Below are positions 46,729 to 54,460 of a stretch of DNA of 64,000 bases, piece after piece. The first letter of the stretch is position 1. Each line of letters starts with the position of its first letter. The stretch spans positions 1-64,000 of the forward strand of contig CAYGUK010000001.1 of the NCBI GenBank assembly GCA_964352985.1, read 5' to 3'. The DNA comes from CAYGUK01 sp964352985 (lineage in GTDB: Bacteria; Pseudomonadota; Gammaproteobacteria; JAHCLG01). Below the pieces are notes generated by a model that saw nothing but the letters and a program-made list of their open reading frames with translations, had not been told where the DNA came from and did no database searches. A program made the translations under genes and the position numbers.

Positions 46729-47547
46729 ATGTCGACTTATGCAATTGGTGATATTCAAGGTTGTTATGATCAATTATGTCATTTACTCGAAGCAATCAAT
46801 TATGATAGTCAGCGCGATACATTATGGTTTACCGGTGACTTAGTTAATCGAGGGCCAAAATCATTAAAAACGTTACGATTCATTAAATCCTTACCTAATA
46901 CTGTTGTGGTCTTAGGCAATCATGATTTACATTTACTTGCCGTTGCCGCAGATTTTAATCGATTAAAAAATAAAGATACTATCCAAAAAATATTTAAAGT
47001 TGATGACTGTGATGAATTACTCAATTGGCTAAGACTCCAAAAATTAATTCATTACGATCCTAAATTAAACTATGTTTTAGTCCACGCTGGTTTCCCACCA
47101 CAATGGGATTTAGCGACCGCAATTAAGTTAGCTCATGAAGTTGAAGAAATTATCCGCTCAAAAAAATGCAGCAAATTTTTAAAACACATGTATGGTGATG
47201 AACCCATTTGTTGGGATCCTGAATTAACTGATTGGGCACGACTCCGTTTCATTACTAATTGTTTAACTCGAATAAGATATTGTACCCAAGCAGGTGAAAT
47301 CGAACTTAAAACCAAAGGCCCACCCGGTGCGCAAGATAAACAATACTTTCCCTGGTTTGCCATCGAACAACGTCAAACCCAAGAAGTCGATATCATCTTT
47401 GGTCATTGGGCATCGCTGCAAGGTATCTCATATCTTCCTCGGATTCATGCGATCGACACCGGTTGTATTTGGGGCGGACAATTAACAGCAATGCGCTTAG
47501 AAGATCAAGTTCGCATTCAAGTACCAGGCTTAATCATTGAAAAATAG
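46729..47547 (+). CDS. apaH: symmetrical bis(5'-nucleosyl)-tetraphosphatase
   Basis: 272 residues of the metallophosphoesterase fold. Hydrolyses Ap4A to two ADP and also removes Np4 caps from RNA. Metal-binding motifs appear in order: DIQGCYDQL, FTGDLVNRGPKS, LGNHDLHLLAVA, LVHAGFPP and FGHWASLQ, then AIDTGCIWGG. Last gene of the operon; rpoH follows after 181 bases that hold regulatory sequence. Confidence 0.96.
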   Translation: MSTYAIGDIQGCYDQLCHLLEAINYDSQRDTLWFTGDLVNRGPKSLKTLRFIKSLPNTVVVLGNHDLHLLAVAADFNRLKNKDTIQKIFKVDDCDELLNWLRLQKLIHYDPKLNYVLVHAGFPPQWDLATAIKLAHEVEEIIRSKKCSKFLKHMYGDEPICWDPELTDWARLRFITNCLTRIRYCTQAGEIELKTKGPPGAQDKQYFPWFAIEQRQTQEVDIIFGHWASLQGISYLPRIHAIDTGCIWGGQLTAMRLEDQVRIQVPGLIIEK

Positions 47548-47604
47548 ATAATAGTCCCCATCTATAGTGTGCTTATTACGCTACCTACTAATGTGCACTT
47601 ATGC

Positions 47605-47610
47605 TATAAT
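47605..47610 (+). promoter_or_regulatory. extended -10 promoter element upstream of rpoH
   Basis: TGCTATAAT (47602-47610) is a consensus extended -10. No good -35 is visible, which is usual for this class. It would start a transcript about 110 bases ahead of rpoH, upstream of a small hairpin (AAGCTATT/AATAGCTT, 47628-47650) and of the CIRCE operator. Confidence 0.4.
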
Positions 47611-47666
47611 AAGACACTTTATTATTAAAGCTATTTAAAATCAATAGCTTAGCCTTATTCTGCATA

Positions 47667-47693
47667 TTAGCACTCATTGCCTGAGAGTGCTAA
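47667..47693. promoter_or_regulatory. CIRCE operator (HrcA-binding site) upstream of rpoH
   Basis: TTAGCACTC (47667-47675), nine bases, then GAGTGCTAA (47685-47693) is an exact match to the CIRCE consensus. It overlaps the -35 and spacer of the promoter at 47677-47705, so bound HrcA should block transcription. HrcA itself is not in the window. Confidence 0.9.
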
Positions 47694-47705
47694 AATTGCT
47701 ATAAT
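47677..47705 (+). promoter_or_regulatory. sigma-70 promoter of rpoH, overlapped by CIRCE
   Basis: TTGCCT (47677-47682), 17-base spacer, perfect TATAAT (47700-47705). Predicted start ~47712, 17 bases before the ATG. Confidence 0.7.
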
Positions 47706-47728
47706 TAGCGTTAGATTAAACGGAGAAA

Positions 47729-48598
47729 ATGACAGAAATGACTAAACATCTTGTCCCATACGAAACCAGTTTGCCGATTGGTAATCTCGATGCTTATGTT
47801 GCAAGAGTTAACCAAATTCCAATGCTCTCTCAACAAGAAGAGCAAGATTTGGCTACGCGTCTTTTAGAGCATGATGATATCTCTGCTGCTCGTAAATTAG
47901 TCATGTCGCATTTACGTTTTGTCGTAAAAGTCGCTCGCAGTTATTCTGGTTATGGCTTAGCGCAAGCTGATTTAATTCAAGAAGGCAATATTGGCTTAAT
48001 GAAAGCCGTTCGTCGCTTTGATCCAACAGTTGGCGTGCGTTTAGTTTCATTTGCCGTGCATTGGATTAAAGCTGAAATTCACGAGTTTATCCTCCGTAAC
48101 TGGCGTATTGTTAAAGTGGCCACCACTAAGGCACAACGCAAATTATTTTTTAATCTTCGCAAATCAAAAAAACGTTTAGGTTGGTTTAGCCAAGATGAAG
48201 TCGCCGGCGTCGCCAGAGACTTAGGTGTCACCTGCAAAGATGTGCTCGAAATGGAGTCTCGACTTAATGCAATCGATGCCCAATTTGACGCACCTGCCAG
48301 TGAAAACGATGATAAAACTTATTTTGCCTCACCTGAGCAATATCTTGAAAGTAGTGCTGAAGATCCTGCTAATATCATTGAAAATGGTAATTGGCAAAAT
48401 CTTTATGAAGATCGATTAGCAACAGCGCTTGATAATTTGGATGATCGTGCTCGTGATATTCTTCAACAACGTTGGTTAGACGATAAAAAAGCGACCCTGC
48501 ATGATTTAGCCGCTAAATATAATGTTTCAGCTGAACGTATTCGTCAGCTAGAAGCTAACGCCATTAAAAAGCTACAACAAGACATTATAATTCATTGA
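47729..48598 (+). CDS. rpoH: RNA polymerase heat-shock sigma factor (sigma-32)
   Basis: 289 residues with sigma-70 regions in order: N-terminal LPIGNLDAYVARVNQIPML; region 2 SHLRFVVKVARSYSGYG, DLIQEGNIGLMKAVRRFDP and RLVSFAVHWIKAEIHEFI, with the RpoH-specific box RKLFFNLRKSKKRLGW right after; region 4 DDRARDILQQRWL and YNVSAERIRQLEANAIKKL. It directs transcription of heat-shock genes. N-terminal MTEMTK resembles E. coli MTDKMQ, supporting ATG 47729, with GGAG close by. CIRCE control differs from the sigma-70/sigma-E promoters of E. coli rpoH. Confidence 0.96.
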   Translation: MTEMTKHLVPYETSLPIGNLDAYVARVNQIPMLSQQEEQDLATRLLEHDDISAARKLVMSHLRFVVKVARSYSGYGLAQADLIQEGNIGLMKAVRRFDPTVGVRLVSFAVHWIKAEIHEFILRNWRIVKVATTKAQRKLFFNLRKSKKRLGWFSQDEVAGVARDLGVTCKDVLEMESRLNAIDAQFDAPASENDDKTYFASPEQYLESSAEDPANIIENGNWQNLYEDRLATALDNLDDRARDILQQRWLDDKKATLHDLAAKYNVSAERIRQLEANAIKKLQQDIIIH

Positions 48599-48601
48599 TA
48601 A

Positions 48602-48627
48602 TTGGATAAATTCTATATCCGATTTTT
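48602..48627 (+). terminator. weak intrinsic terminator after rpoH
   Basis: GGATA/TATCC stem (48604-48608 and 48616-48620) followed by GATTTTT, four bases after the rpoH stop. The stem is short, so termination may be partial. Confidence 0.45.
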
Positions 48628-48765
48628 AGATTAAAAAATAAGTAGTGTAAATACAAAATCAAATACTGTATAATGCACGTTCTCTTCAAGGATATTTCAC
48701 TTCATGGATTGTAGTAACTAACTAACTATACTTAAACTATAAAATCTAATCAGGAGTCTTTATAA

Positions 48766-49176
48766 ATGAAACTTTCAAAAGTGCTTGTAGCTATTGCAAT
48801 TGTTTTTTCTATGTCACAGGTATTTGCATTAACAACATCACAAGCTAATGACACAAGAATGACCGTGCAAAATGTTGATGGAACCACTCCAGCTGATAAA
48901 ATGACACAAATTACTTATACAATTAAAGATCAAAATTTACAGTTATGTTGGCAAGGTATCCTCGATAAAGATAACACAACACCATATGAACTCAATCAAT
49001 CTAATTTATTACCTTCTCACCCTGCAGATTGCATGACATCACCACAATATGATGTAACAATTTCTGGTACCGAAGCTTCACATCATGTTGGATTACAACC
49101 AGCAGGTTCATTATGCCAAGGTATTCACAATCATTTTGGCATTAACTACATTCAAGTCCAATGCATCATGCAATAA
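48766..49176 (+). CDS. small secreted protein, unknown function
   Basis: 136 residues with a clear signal peptide (KVLVAIAIVFSMSQVFA, cleavage after FALT or just before). The mature part is about 115 residues, beta-rich, with cysteines at ITYTIKDQNLQLCWQG, ADCMTS, SLCQGI and VQCIMQ that could form two disulfides. No domain recognised. Good AGGAG ribosome site; a 13-bp hairpin follows at 49188-49217, so it is probably monocistronic and periplasmic. Confidence 0.65.
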   Translation: MKLSKVLVAIAIVFSMSQVFALTTSQANDTRMTVQNVDGTTPADKMTQITYTIKDQNLQLCWQGILDKDNTTPYELNQSNLLPSHPADCMTSPQYDVTISGTEASHHVGLQPAGSLCQGIHNHFGINYIQVQCIMQ

Positions 49177-49187
49177 AGTGTTTTCGA

Positions 49188-49217
49188 TTTTAAGGGCAAT
49201 CTAAATTGCCCTTAAAA
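49188..49217. repeat. perfect 13-bp stem-loop after the small secreted protein
   Basis: TTTTAAGGGCAAT (49188-49200), CTAA loop, ATTGCCCTTAAAA (49205-49217). It lies 11 bases after the stop of the 136-residue gene and probably ends or protects its transcript; there is no strong T-run beyond the arm itself. Confidence 0.55.
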
Positions 49218-49313
49218 TTACATATGATTATGATTTCTATCTTACTTTCTAAATGTTACTATTGTATAACTACCTTTCTAATAAATTGTGCATAATTAAT
49301 TCAGGGAGAACCA

Positions 49314-50513
49314 ATGACTGCACTAATTTACGCTATTCTAGTCGTAATTATTTTGCTGTTACTATGGCTTTTAATTCGGAGTTCCGGCTCTAGAACGTCA
49401 TCGAAACAACAGCTTCAACAATTAGTGCAAGAATTTCAAACGACTGCTCCTGAATCATCTGAAACAAAAGAACAAGAAACTGAAAAAAATGAAAATACAA
49501 CCGAATCTGTTACATCTATCGATGAAGATACCATTGACTCAGAAATCATTCGTGATCTCGCTTCGTTTCGTTTAGTCACCAGAGAAGAGGTTTCACCTCA
49601 GCAATTAGAATTTATCACTAAAAAATCTAAAAACATGCCACGGCCAAATCCGATATTAGCACCACTCACAAAAGGAATAAGTGATACTCAAGAATTAATA
49701 TTACTCGTTCAAGGCGACGCAGAAATTGCGGCGCAAGTTTTAAGAACCGTTAATTCAGCAGCATTTTATTTAAATAAAGAAATCACTAGCATTCACCATG
49801 CTGTCATTTATTTAGGCATTAATATTGTAAAAAATATTGCGCTTCACATTGCACTTCGTGGCACGTTAAAAGCAGAAACCGCTGATCAAGCGGAAGCTTA
49901 TAAAAATATTTGGTCGACCAGTTATCTCGCTAGTGCGATTTCAGAAAAAGTCGCCACCGCTGTTGGTATTAGTAATCCTGGTGGTTTATCAACACAATCT
50001 TTATTATTTAGCATCGGTGATTTAGGCATTATTTCATTTTTTCCTGAAGCGGCTAAATTTCATAACGAACATTTAGGATTATTTGAAAGAACGAAAAAAG
50101 AACAAGATATTTTTCATGTTAATTCAGCTATCGTTGGAAAAATTTTAGCGGAACAATGGGAATTGCCTAACTCCATTATTAACTGTATTGAAAATTGTTT
50201 AACCCCAATGATCACACCACCTGAGCGTATTGATTTAGGTAAAATGGTTATTCAACCGGTTGTCTTTTGTTATGCCATTAATCGAATTTGCGATTTAATC
50301 GTTTACGATAATATCCGCGACATTGGCGAAGTGAATTTTAAAAAACTAGCGCCACATGAATCCTATTTTCTCAAAAATTATCTCAATATGGTTCACTTGA
50401 ATAAACTTGATATGTTGCTTAAAGATGCCAAACTTCGTAACAGTATCAATAATATCATCAAACAAATTCTGCCCGAAGATGCCGATCTAAATAGGCAAAG
50501 TAAAACATCATGA
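49314..50513 (+). CDS. HDOD-domain protein with N-terminal membrane anchor
   Basis: 399 residues. N-terminal membrane helix (LIYAILVVIILLLLWLLI, residues 3-20), an acidic Glu/Thr-rich linker (~40-75), then an HDOD domain (~95-300): MPRPNPILAPL, GDAEIAAQVLRTVNSAAF and ISTHHAV-like ITSIHHAVIYLGINIVKNIAL. HDOD is a catalytically inactive HD-type domain often found in c-di-GMP, stress and motility signalling. No GGDEF/EAL partner is visible. The membrane anchor makes a receptor or scaffold role plausible. Confidence 0.85.
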   Translation: MTALIYAILVVIILLLLWLLIRSSGSRTSSKQQLQQLVQEFQTTAPESSETKEQETEKNENTTESVTSIDEDTIDSEIIRDLASFRLVTREEVSPQQLEFITKKSKNMPRPNPILAPLTKGISDTQELILLVQGDAEIAAQVLRTVNSAAFYLNKEITSIHHAVIYLGINIVKNIALHIALRGTLKAETADQAEAYKNIWSTSYLASAISEKVATAVGISNPGGLSTQSLLFSIGDLGIISFFPEAAKFHNEHLGLFERTKKEQDIFHVNSAIVGKILAEQWELPNSIINCIENCLTPMITPPERIDLGKMVIQPVVFCYAINRICDLIVYDNIRDIGEVNFKKLAPHESYFLKNYLNMVHLNKLDMLLKDAKLRNSINNIIKQILPEDADLNRQSKTS

Positions 50514-50625
50514 AGCATTAGAATTCTGCACATTGACGTAAGATATTCTAATTCCACTTATTTAAATAAAAGCAGTATAATGGCGACCTACTATATTAAA
50601 ATCCAAGCAAACAAGGAGAGATCCC

Positions 50626-53289
50626 GTGAGTGATCGCAATTCATTTCGTCGTACTATCGATGCTGGTGGTAAATCCTATGATTATTTCAGTATCAAAGCT
50701 GCAGAAGAACAAGGCTATGGTAATTTTTCACGATTACCTTTTTCATTAAAAGTCTTACTCGAAAATCTATTACGCCACCTTGATGGTAAAGTCGTTCACG
50801 CTGACGATATTAAAGCGCTGAATACTTGGTTAAAAAATAAAACCTCTACGCGTGAAATTGCTTATCATCCTGCTCGTGTTTTAATGCAAGATTTCACGGG
50901 TGTGCCAGCGGTTGTCGATCTCGCCGCCATGCGCACGGCGATGGAACAATTGGGCGGCGATCCTAATAAAATTAATCCGCTATCTCCAGTTGATTTAGTC
51001 ATTGACCACTCAGTACAAGTCGATAAATTTGCTTCAAACGATGCGTTTAAAATTAATGTCGCCACTGAAATGTCGCGTAATTTAGAACGCTACGAATTAT
51101 TACGTTGGGGACAAACTGCTTTTTCAAACTTTGCCGTAGTACCACCTGGCACGGGTATTTGCCATCAAGTGAATTTAGAATTTTTAGCGAAATGTGTTTG
51201 GCAAAAAGTTGAAGAAGGTAAATCCATCGCCTATCCCGATACTTTAGTCGGCACCGATTCTCATACTACCATGATTAACGGCCTCGGTGTTCTCGGCTGG
51301 GGTGTTGGTGGTATTGAAGCGGAAGCAGCGATATTGGGCCAACCCATTTCTATGTTAATTCCTGAAGTGATTGGATTTAAATTGAAAGGCAAATTAAACG
51401 AAGGCGTCACTGCAACAGATTTAGTTTTAACTGTCACCCAAATGCTTCGTGAACGTGGTGTAGTCGGTAAATTCGTTGAATACTTTGGTCCTGGTTTAAG
51501 TGAACTCCCACTCGCCGATAGAGCAACACTTAGCAACATGGCACCAGAATATGGTGCAACTTGTGGCTTTTTCCCAATCGATCAAGTCACCATTGATTAC
51601 TTGAAATTATCCAATCGCAGTGCTGAAACCATTGCGTTAGTTGAAGCTTACACTAAAGAACAAGGCTTGTGGCATAGTAACAATGCAGAAGAACCTATCT
51701 TTACGGATTTCTTACAACTTGATTTAGCAACAGTCAAACCCAGTGTCGCAGGTCCAAAACGTCCACAAGATAAAGTTTACTTAACTGATTTACCTGAAGC
51801 GATTACCGCCTTTATTAAATCTGCCGGCAAAGAAAAAGAAATTAACAAAGAGTTTGCATCTGATCATTTCACCATGCACCACGGTGATATTGTTATCGCT
51901 GCAATTACCAGTTGCACCAATACCTCAAATCCAAGCGTCATGTTAGCAGCAGGTATTGTTGCGAAAAAAGCATTAGCAAAAGGCTTAACTCGTAAACCCT
52001 GGGTTAAAACATCGTTAGCGCCTGGTTCAAAAGTCGTAACCGAATATTTAGAAAAAGCCGGATTACAAACTCACTTAAACGATCTTGGTTTTAACTTAGT
52101 CGGTTATGGTTGTACGACTTGTATTGGAAACTCAGGGCCATTACCTGATGATGTTGCAAAAACTGTGAGCGATAATGATTTAGTCGCTTGCGCTGTTTTA
52201 TCGGGTAACAGAAATTTTGAAGGTCGTATCCATCCCTTAGTCAAAGCAAATTGGTTAGCTTCCCCTCCTTTAGTTGTGGCTTATGCGATTGCGGGAACAA
52301 CCAACATTAATTTAAGTGAAGATGTCATTGGTCAAGATCAAGATGGTAAACCCGTTTATTTAAAAGAGATTTGGCCGACCACTGATGAAATTAATGAAGC
52401 ACTAAAAAGTGTCACCAATGAAGGATTTAAATCACAATATGCTGATGTATTTAGTGGTGATAATGAATGGCGTAGTATTGATATTCCTTCAGGCAATGTT
52501 TATGCCTGGAATGATCAATCCACTTACGTGCAATTACCACCCTTTTTTGAAGGCCTCACCACAAAACCTGCTCCTGTCAAAAATATTATGGGTGCAAACA
52601 TGTTAGCTTTATTGGGTGATAGCGTTACCACCGATCATATTTCACCTGCTGGTGCGATTAAAGCAGATAGTCCTGCGGGTCATTATCTAAAAAGCCATGG
52701 TGTTGATCCAATCGACTTTAACTCTTTTGGTTCAAGACGTGGTAACCATGAAGTGATGATGCGCGGCACGTTTGCTAACATTCGTATTCGTAACGAAATG
52801 GCACCGGGTACTGAAGGGGGATTTACTACTTACATTCCTGATGGCAAAGTCATGTCAATTTACGACGCGGCCATGAAATATAAAGATAGTCACACACCCT
52901 TAGTCGTTGTTGCAGGTAAAGAATACGGTACGGGTTCTTCACGAGATTGGGCTGCCAAAGGAACAGTGTTACTCGGCGTTAAAGCCGTGATTGCAGAAAG
53001 CTTTGAACGTATCCATCGTTCAAACTTAATCGGCATGGGTGTATTACCTTTACAATTTAAAGATAATCAAAATCGCAAATCACTTAATTTAAGTGGTAAA
53101 GAAACTTTTGATATCGTGAATCTTGAAAAAGGTTTAACACCAAGAATGGATATCCACGCGGTGATTCATTACCCTGATGGAAGTCACAAAGAAGTCACCC
53201 TACTTTCTAGAATCGATACGCAAAACGAAGTCGAATACTATGAAAACGGTGGGATTTTACAATTAGTTTTACGTAAACTTTTAAAATAA
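50626..53289 (+). CDS. acnA: aconitate hydratase A
   Basis: 887 residues; isomerises citrate and isocitrate through a 4Fe-4S cluster. The three cluster cysteines lie in AAITSCTNTSNPS (first) and GYGCTTCIGNSGPL (second and third). Other landmarks are VGTDSHTTMINGLGVLGWG, LLGDSVTTDHISPAG in the C-terminal swivel domain, and GKEYGTGSSRDWAAKG. The start is GTG at 50626 with AAGGAGAG upstream. AcnA/IRP1-type length, so the apo form could bind mRNA. Followed by a 13-bp hairpin and a PEP-mutase-family gene. Confidence 0.95.
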   Translation: MSDRNSFRRTIDAGGKSYDYFSIKAAEEQGYGNFSRLPFSLKVLLENLLRHLDGKVVHADDIKALNTWLKNKTSTREIAYHPARVLMQDFTGVPAVVDLAAMRTAMEQLGGDPNKINPLSPVDLVIDHSVQVDKFASNDAFKINVATEMSRNLERYELLRWGQTAFSNFAVVPPGTGICHQVNLEFLAKCVWQKVEEGKSIAYPDTLVGTDSHTTMINGLGVLGWGVGGIEAEAAILGQPISMLIPEVIGFKLKGKLNEGVTATDLVLTVTQMLRERGVVGKFVEYFGPGLSELPLADRATLSNMAPEYGATCGFFPIDQVTIDYLKLSNRSAETIALVEAYTKEQGLWHSNNAEEPIFTDFLQLDLATVKPSVAGPKRPQDKVYLTDLPEAITAFIKSAGKEKEINKEFASDHFTMHHGDIVIAAITSCTNTSNPSVMLAAGIVAKKALAKGLTRKPWVKTSLAPGSKVVTEYLEKAGLQTHLNDLGFNLVGYGCTTCIGNSGPLPDDVAKTVSDNDLVACAVLSGNRNFEGRIHPLVKANWLASPPLVVAYAIAGTTNINLSEDVIGQDQDGKPVYLKEIWPTTDEINEALKSVTNEGFKSQYADVFSGDNEWRSIDIPSGNVYAWNDQSTYVQLPPFFEGLTTKPAPVKNIMGANMLALLGDSVTTDHISPAGAIKADSPAGHYLKSHGVDPIDFNSFGSRRGNHEVMMRGTFANIRIRNEMAPGTEGGFTTYIPDGKVMSIYDAAMKYKDSHTPLVVVAGKEYGTGSSRDWAAKGTVLLGVKAVIAESFERIHRSNLIGMGVLPLQFKDNQNRKSLNLSGKETFDIVNLEKGLTPRMDIHAVIHYPDGSHKEVTLLSRIDTQNEVEYYENGGILQLVLRKLLK

Positions 53290-53304
53290 TTGTTTTCAAA
53301 AAAT

Positions 53305-53340
53305 AATACTGAGCATGTCTATTATTTCATGCTCAGTATT
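53305..53340. repeat. perfect 13-bp stem-loop between acnA and the next gene
   Basis: AATACTGAGCATG (53305-53317) and CATGCTCAGTATT (53328-53340), 10-base loop. The plus strand then reads AAAAC without a T-run, so it more likely trims, stabilises or attenuates than terminates acnA. On the minus strand ATTTTTTG follows the stem. Confidence 0.55.
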
Positions 53341-53373
53341 AAAACTAAAACCATACTGCAAAGGTAGAGAGAA

Positions 53374-54225
53374 ATGAAACGCACGACGCAATTGGCCAAT
53401 CTCATTAAATCAGATGAAATTTTAATTTGTCCAGGCACCTATGATGGTTTAACCGCTCGTTTAGTAGAACAAGCTGGGTTTAAAGCTATTTATGTCAGTG
53501 GCGGTGCGATTGCGCGTAGTTCTGGTTATCCTGATATTGGTCTTCTTAGTTATAATGACGTAATTGATAGATTAAGCCAAATTGCTGATGTTACCAATAT
53601 TCCAATTATTGCCGATGCCGATACCGGTTTTGGCAATGTCATTAATGTTTATCATACTATTAAACAATTTGAACGCGCTGGCGTTTCTGCTATCCATTTA
53701 GAAGATCAAGAATTTCCAAAACGTTGTGGTCACTTGGATAATAAAAAATTAATCTCTGCTGAGGAAATGGTTCAAAAAATAAAAGTCGCCAAAGATGTCA
53801 TCATTGATCCCGATTTCACCTTGATCGCTCGAACCGATGCTATCGCGGTTGAAGGATTCGATGCGGCAATCGATAGAGCAAATCAATATGTTGAAGCAGG
53901 TGCGGATGTGATCTTTGTTGAAGCACCACAAACACCTGAACAAATCGAAAAAATCTCACAACAAGTTAATGCCCCACTTTTAATAAATATGTTTTATGGA
54001 GGCAAAACCCCATTAATACCCACGGATAAATTACAAGAATATGGCTACCGTATCATCATCATTCCTTCCGATCTGCAACGTGCCGCAATTTCTGCGTATC
54101 AAAAAACATTGAAAGTGATTATGGAAAATGGTGACTCAGGAAAAATTGCCAAAGAATTAGCCACTTTCCAAGAACGTGAAATTATTATCGCCACTAAGGA
54201 ATATTTAGCACTAGACAAAACTTAA
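53374..54225 (+). CDS. isocitrate lyase/PEP mutase family protein (methylisocitrate-lyase-like)
   Basis: 283 residues. TIM-barrel family with the KRCGH signature (FPKRCGHLDNK, residues ~114-124), YVSGGAIARSSGYPDIG, IADADTGFGN, IHLEDQEFPK and IARTDAIAVEGFDAAI. Family members include methylisocitrate lyase (PrpB), oxaloacetate decarboxylase and phosphonate enzymes. PrpB is possible from the motif and from the acnA neighbour, but prpC, prpD and prpR are missing and the length is slightly short, so no symbol is given. Last gene before the synthetase. Confidence 0.8.
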   Translation: MKRTTQLANLIKSDEILICPGTYDGLTARLVEQAGFKAIYVSGGAIARSSGYPDIGLLSYNDVIDRLSQIADVTNIPIIADADTGFGNVINVYHTIKQFERAGVSAIHLEDQEFPKRCGHLDNKKLISAEEMVQKIKVAKDVIIDPDFTLIARTDAIAVEGFDAAIDRANQYVEAGADVIFVEAPQTPEQIEKISQQVNAPLLINMFYGGKTPLIPTDKLQEYGYRIIIIPSDLQRAAISAYQKTLKVIMENGDSGKIAKELATFQEREIIIATKEYLALDKT

Positions 54226-54460
54226 AGCCTATGATATCAAACGCTTTTTTTTGCGTGGACAATTTTATATTGATAATTGGTTAATTCGAATCAGCAAGAT
54301 TTTTGCTAAGCAATCTTACTAAGATGTAACCGATAAATATCCACACTAAAAAAATTCAATAACACAACAGTATTATTTTTGACTTAAATTAGATACCATA
54401 TTTCATGCTAACAATAAGTAAAATTTCATCATAATAATACTAAAATCGGCAGAGGGCTTC

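Noticed and set aside
53374..54225. Confident call of prpB (methylisocitrate lyase)
   Set aside because: The KRCGH motif is shared by several family enzymes, and no other methylcitrate-cycle gene apart from aconitase is nearby.
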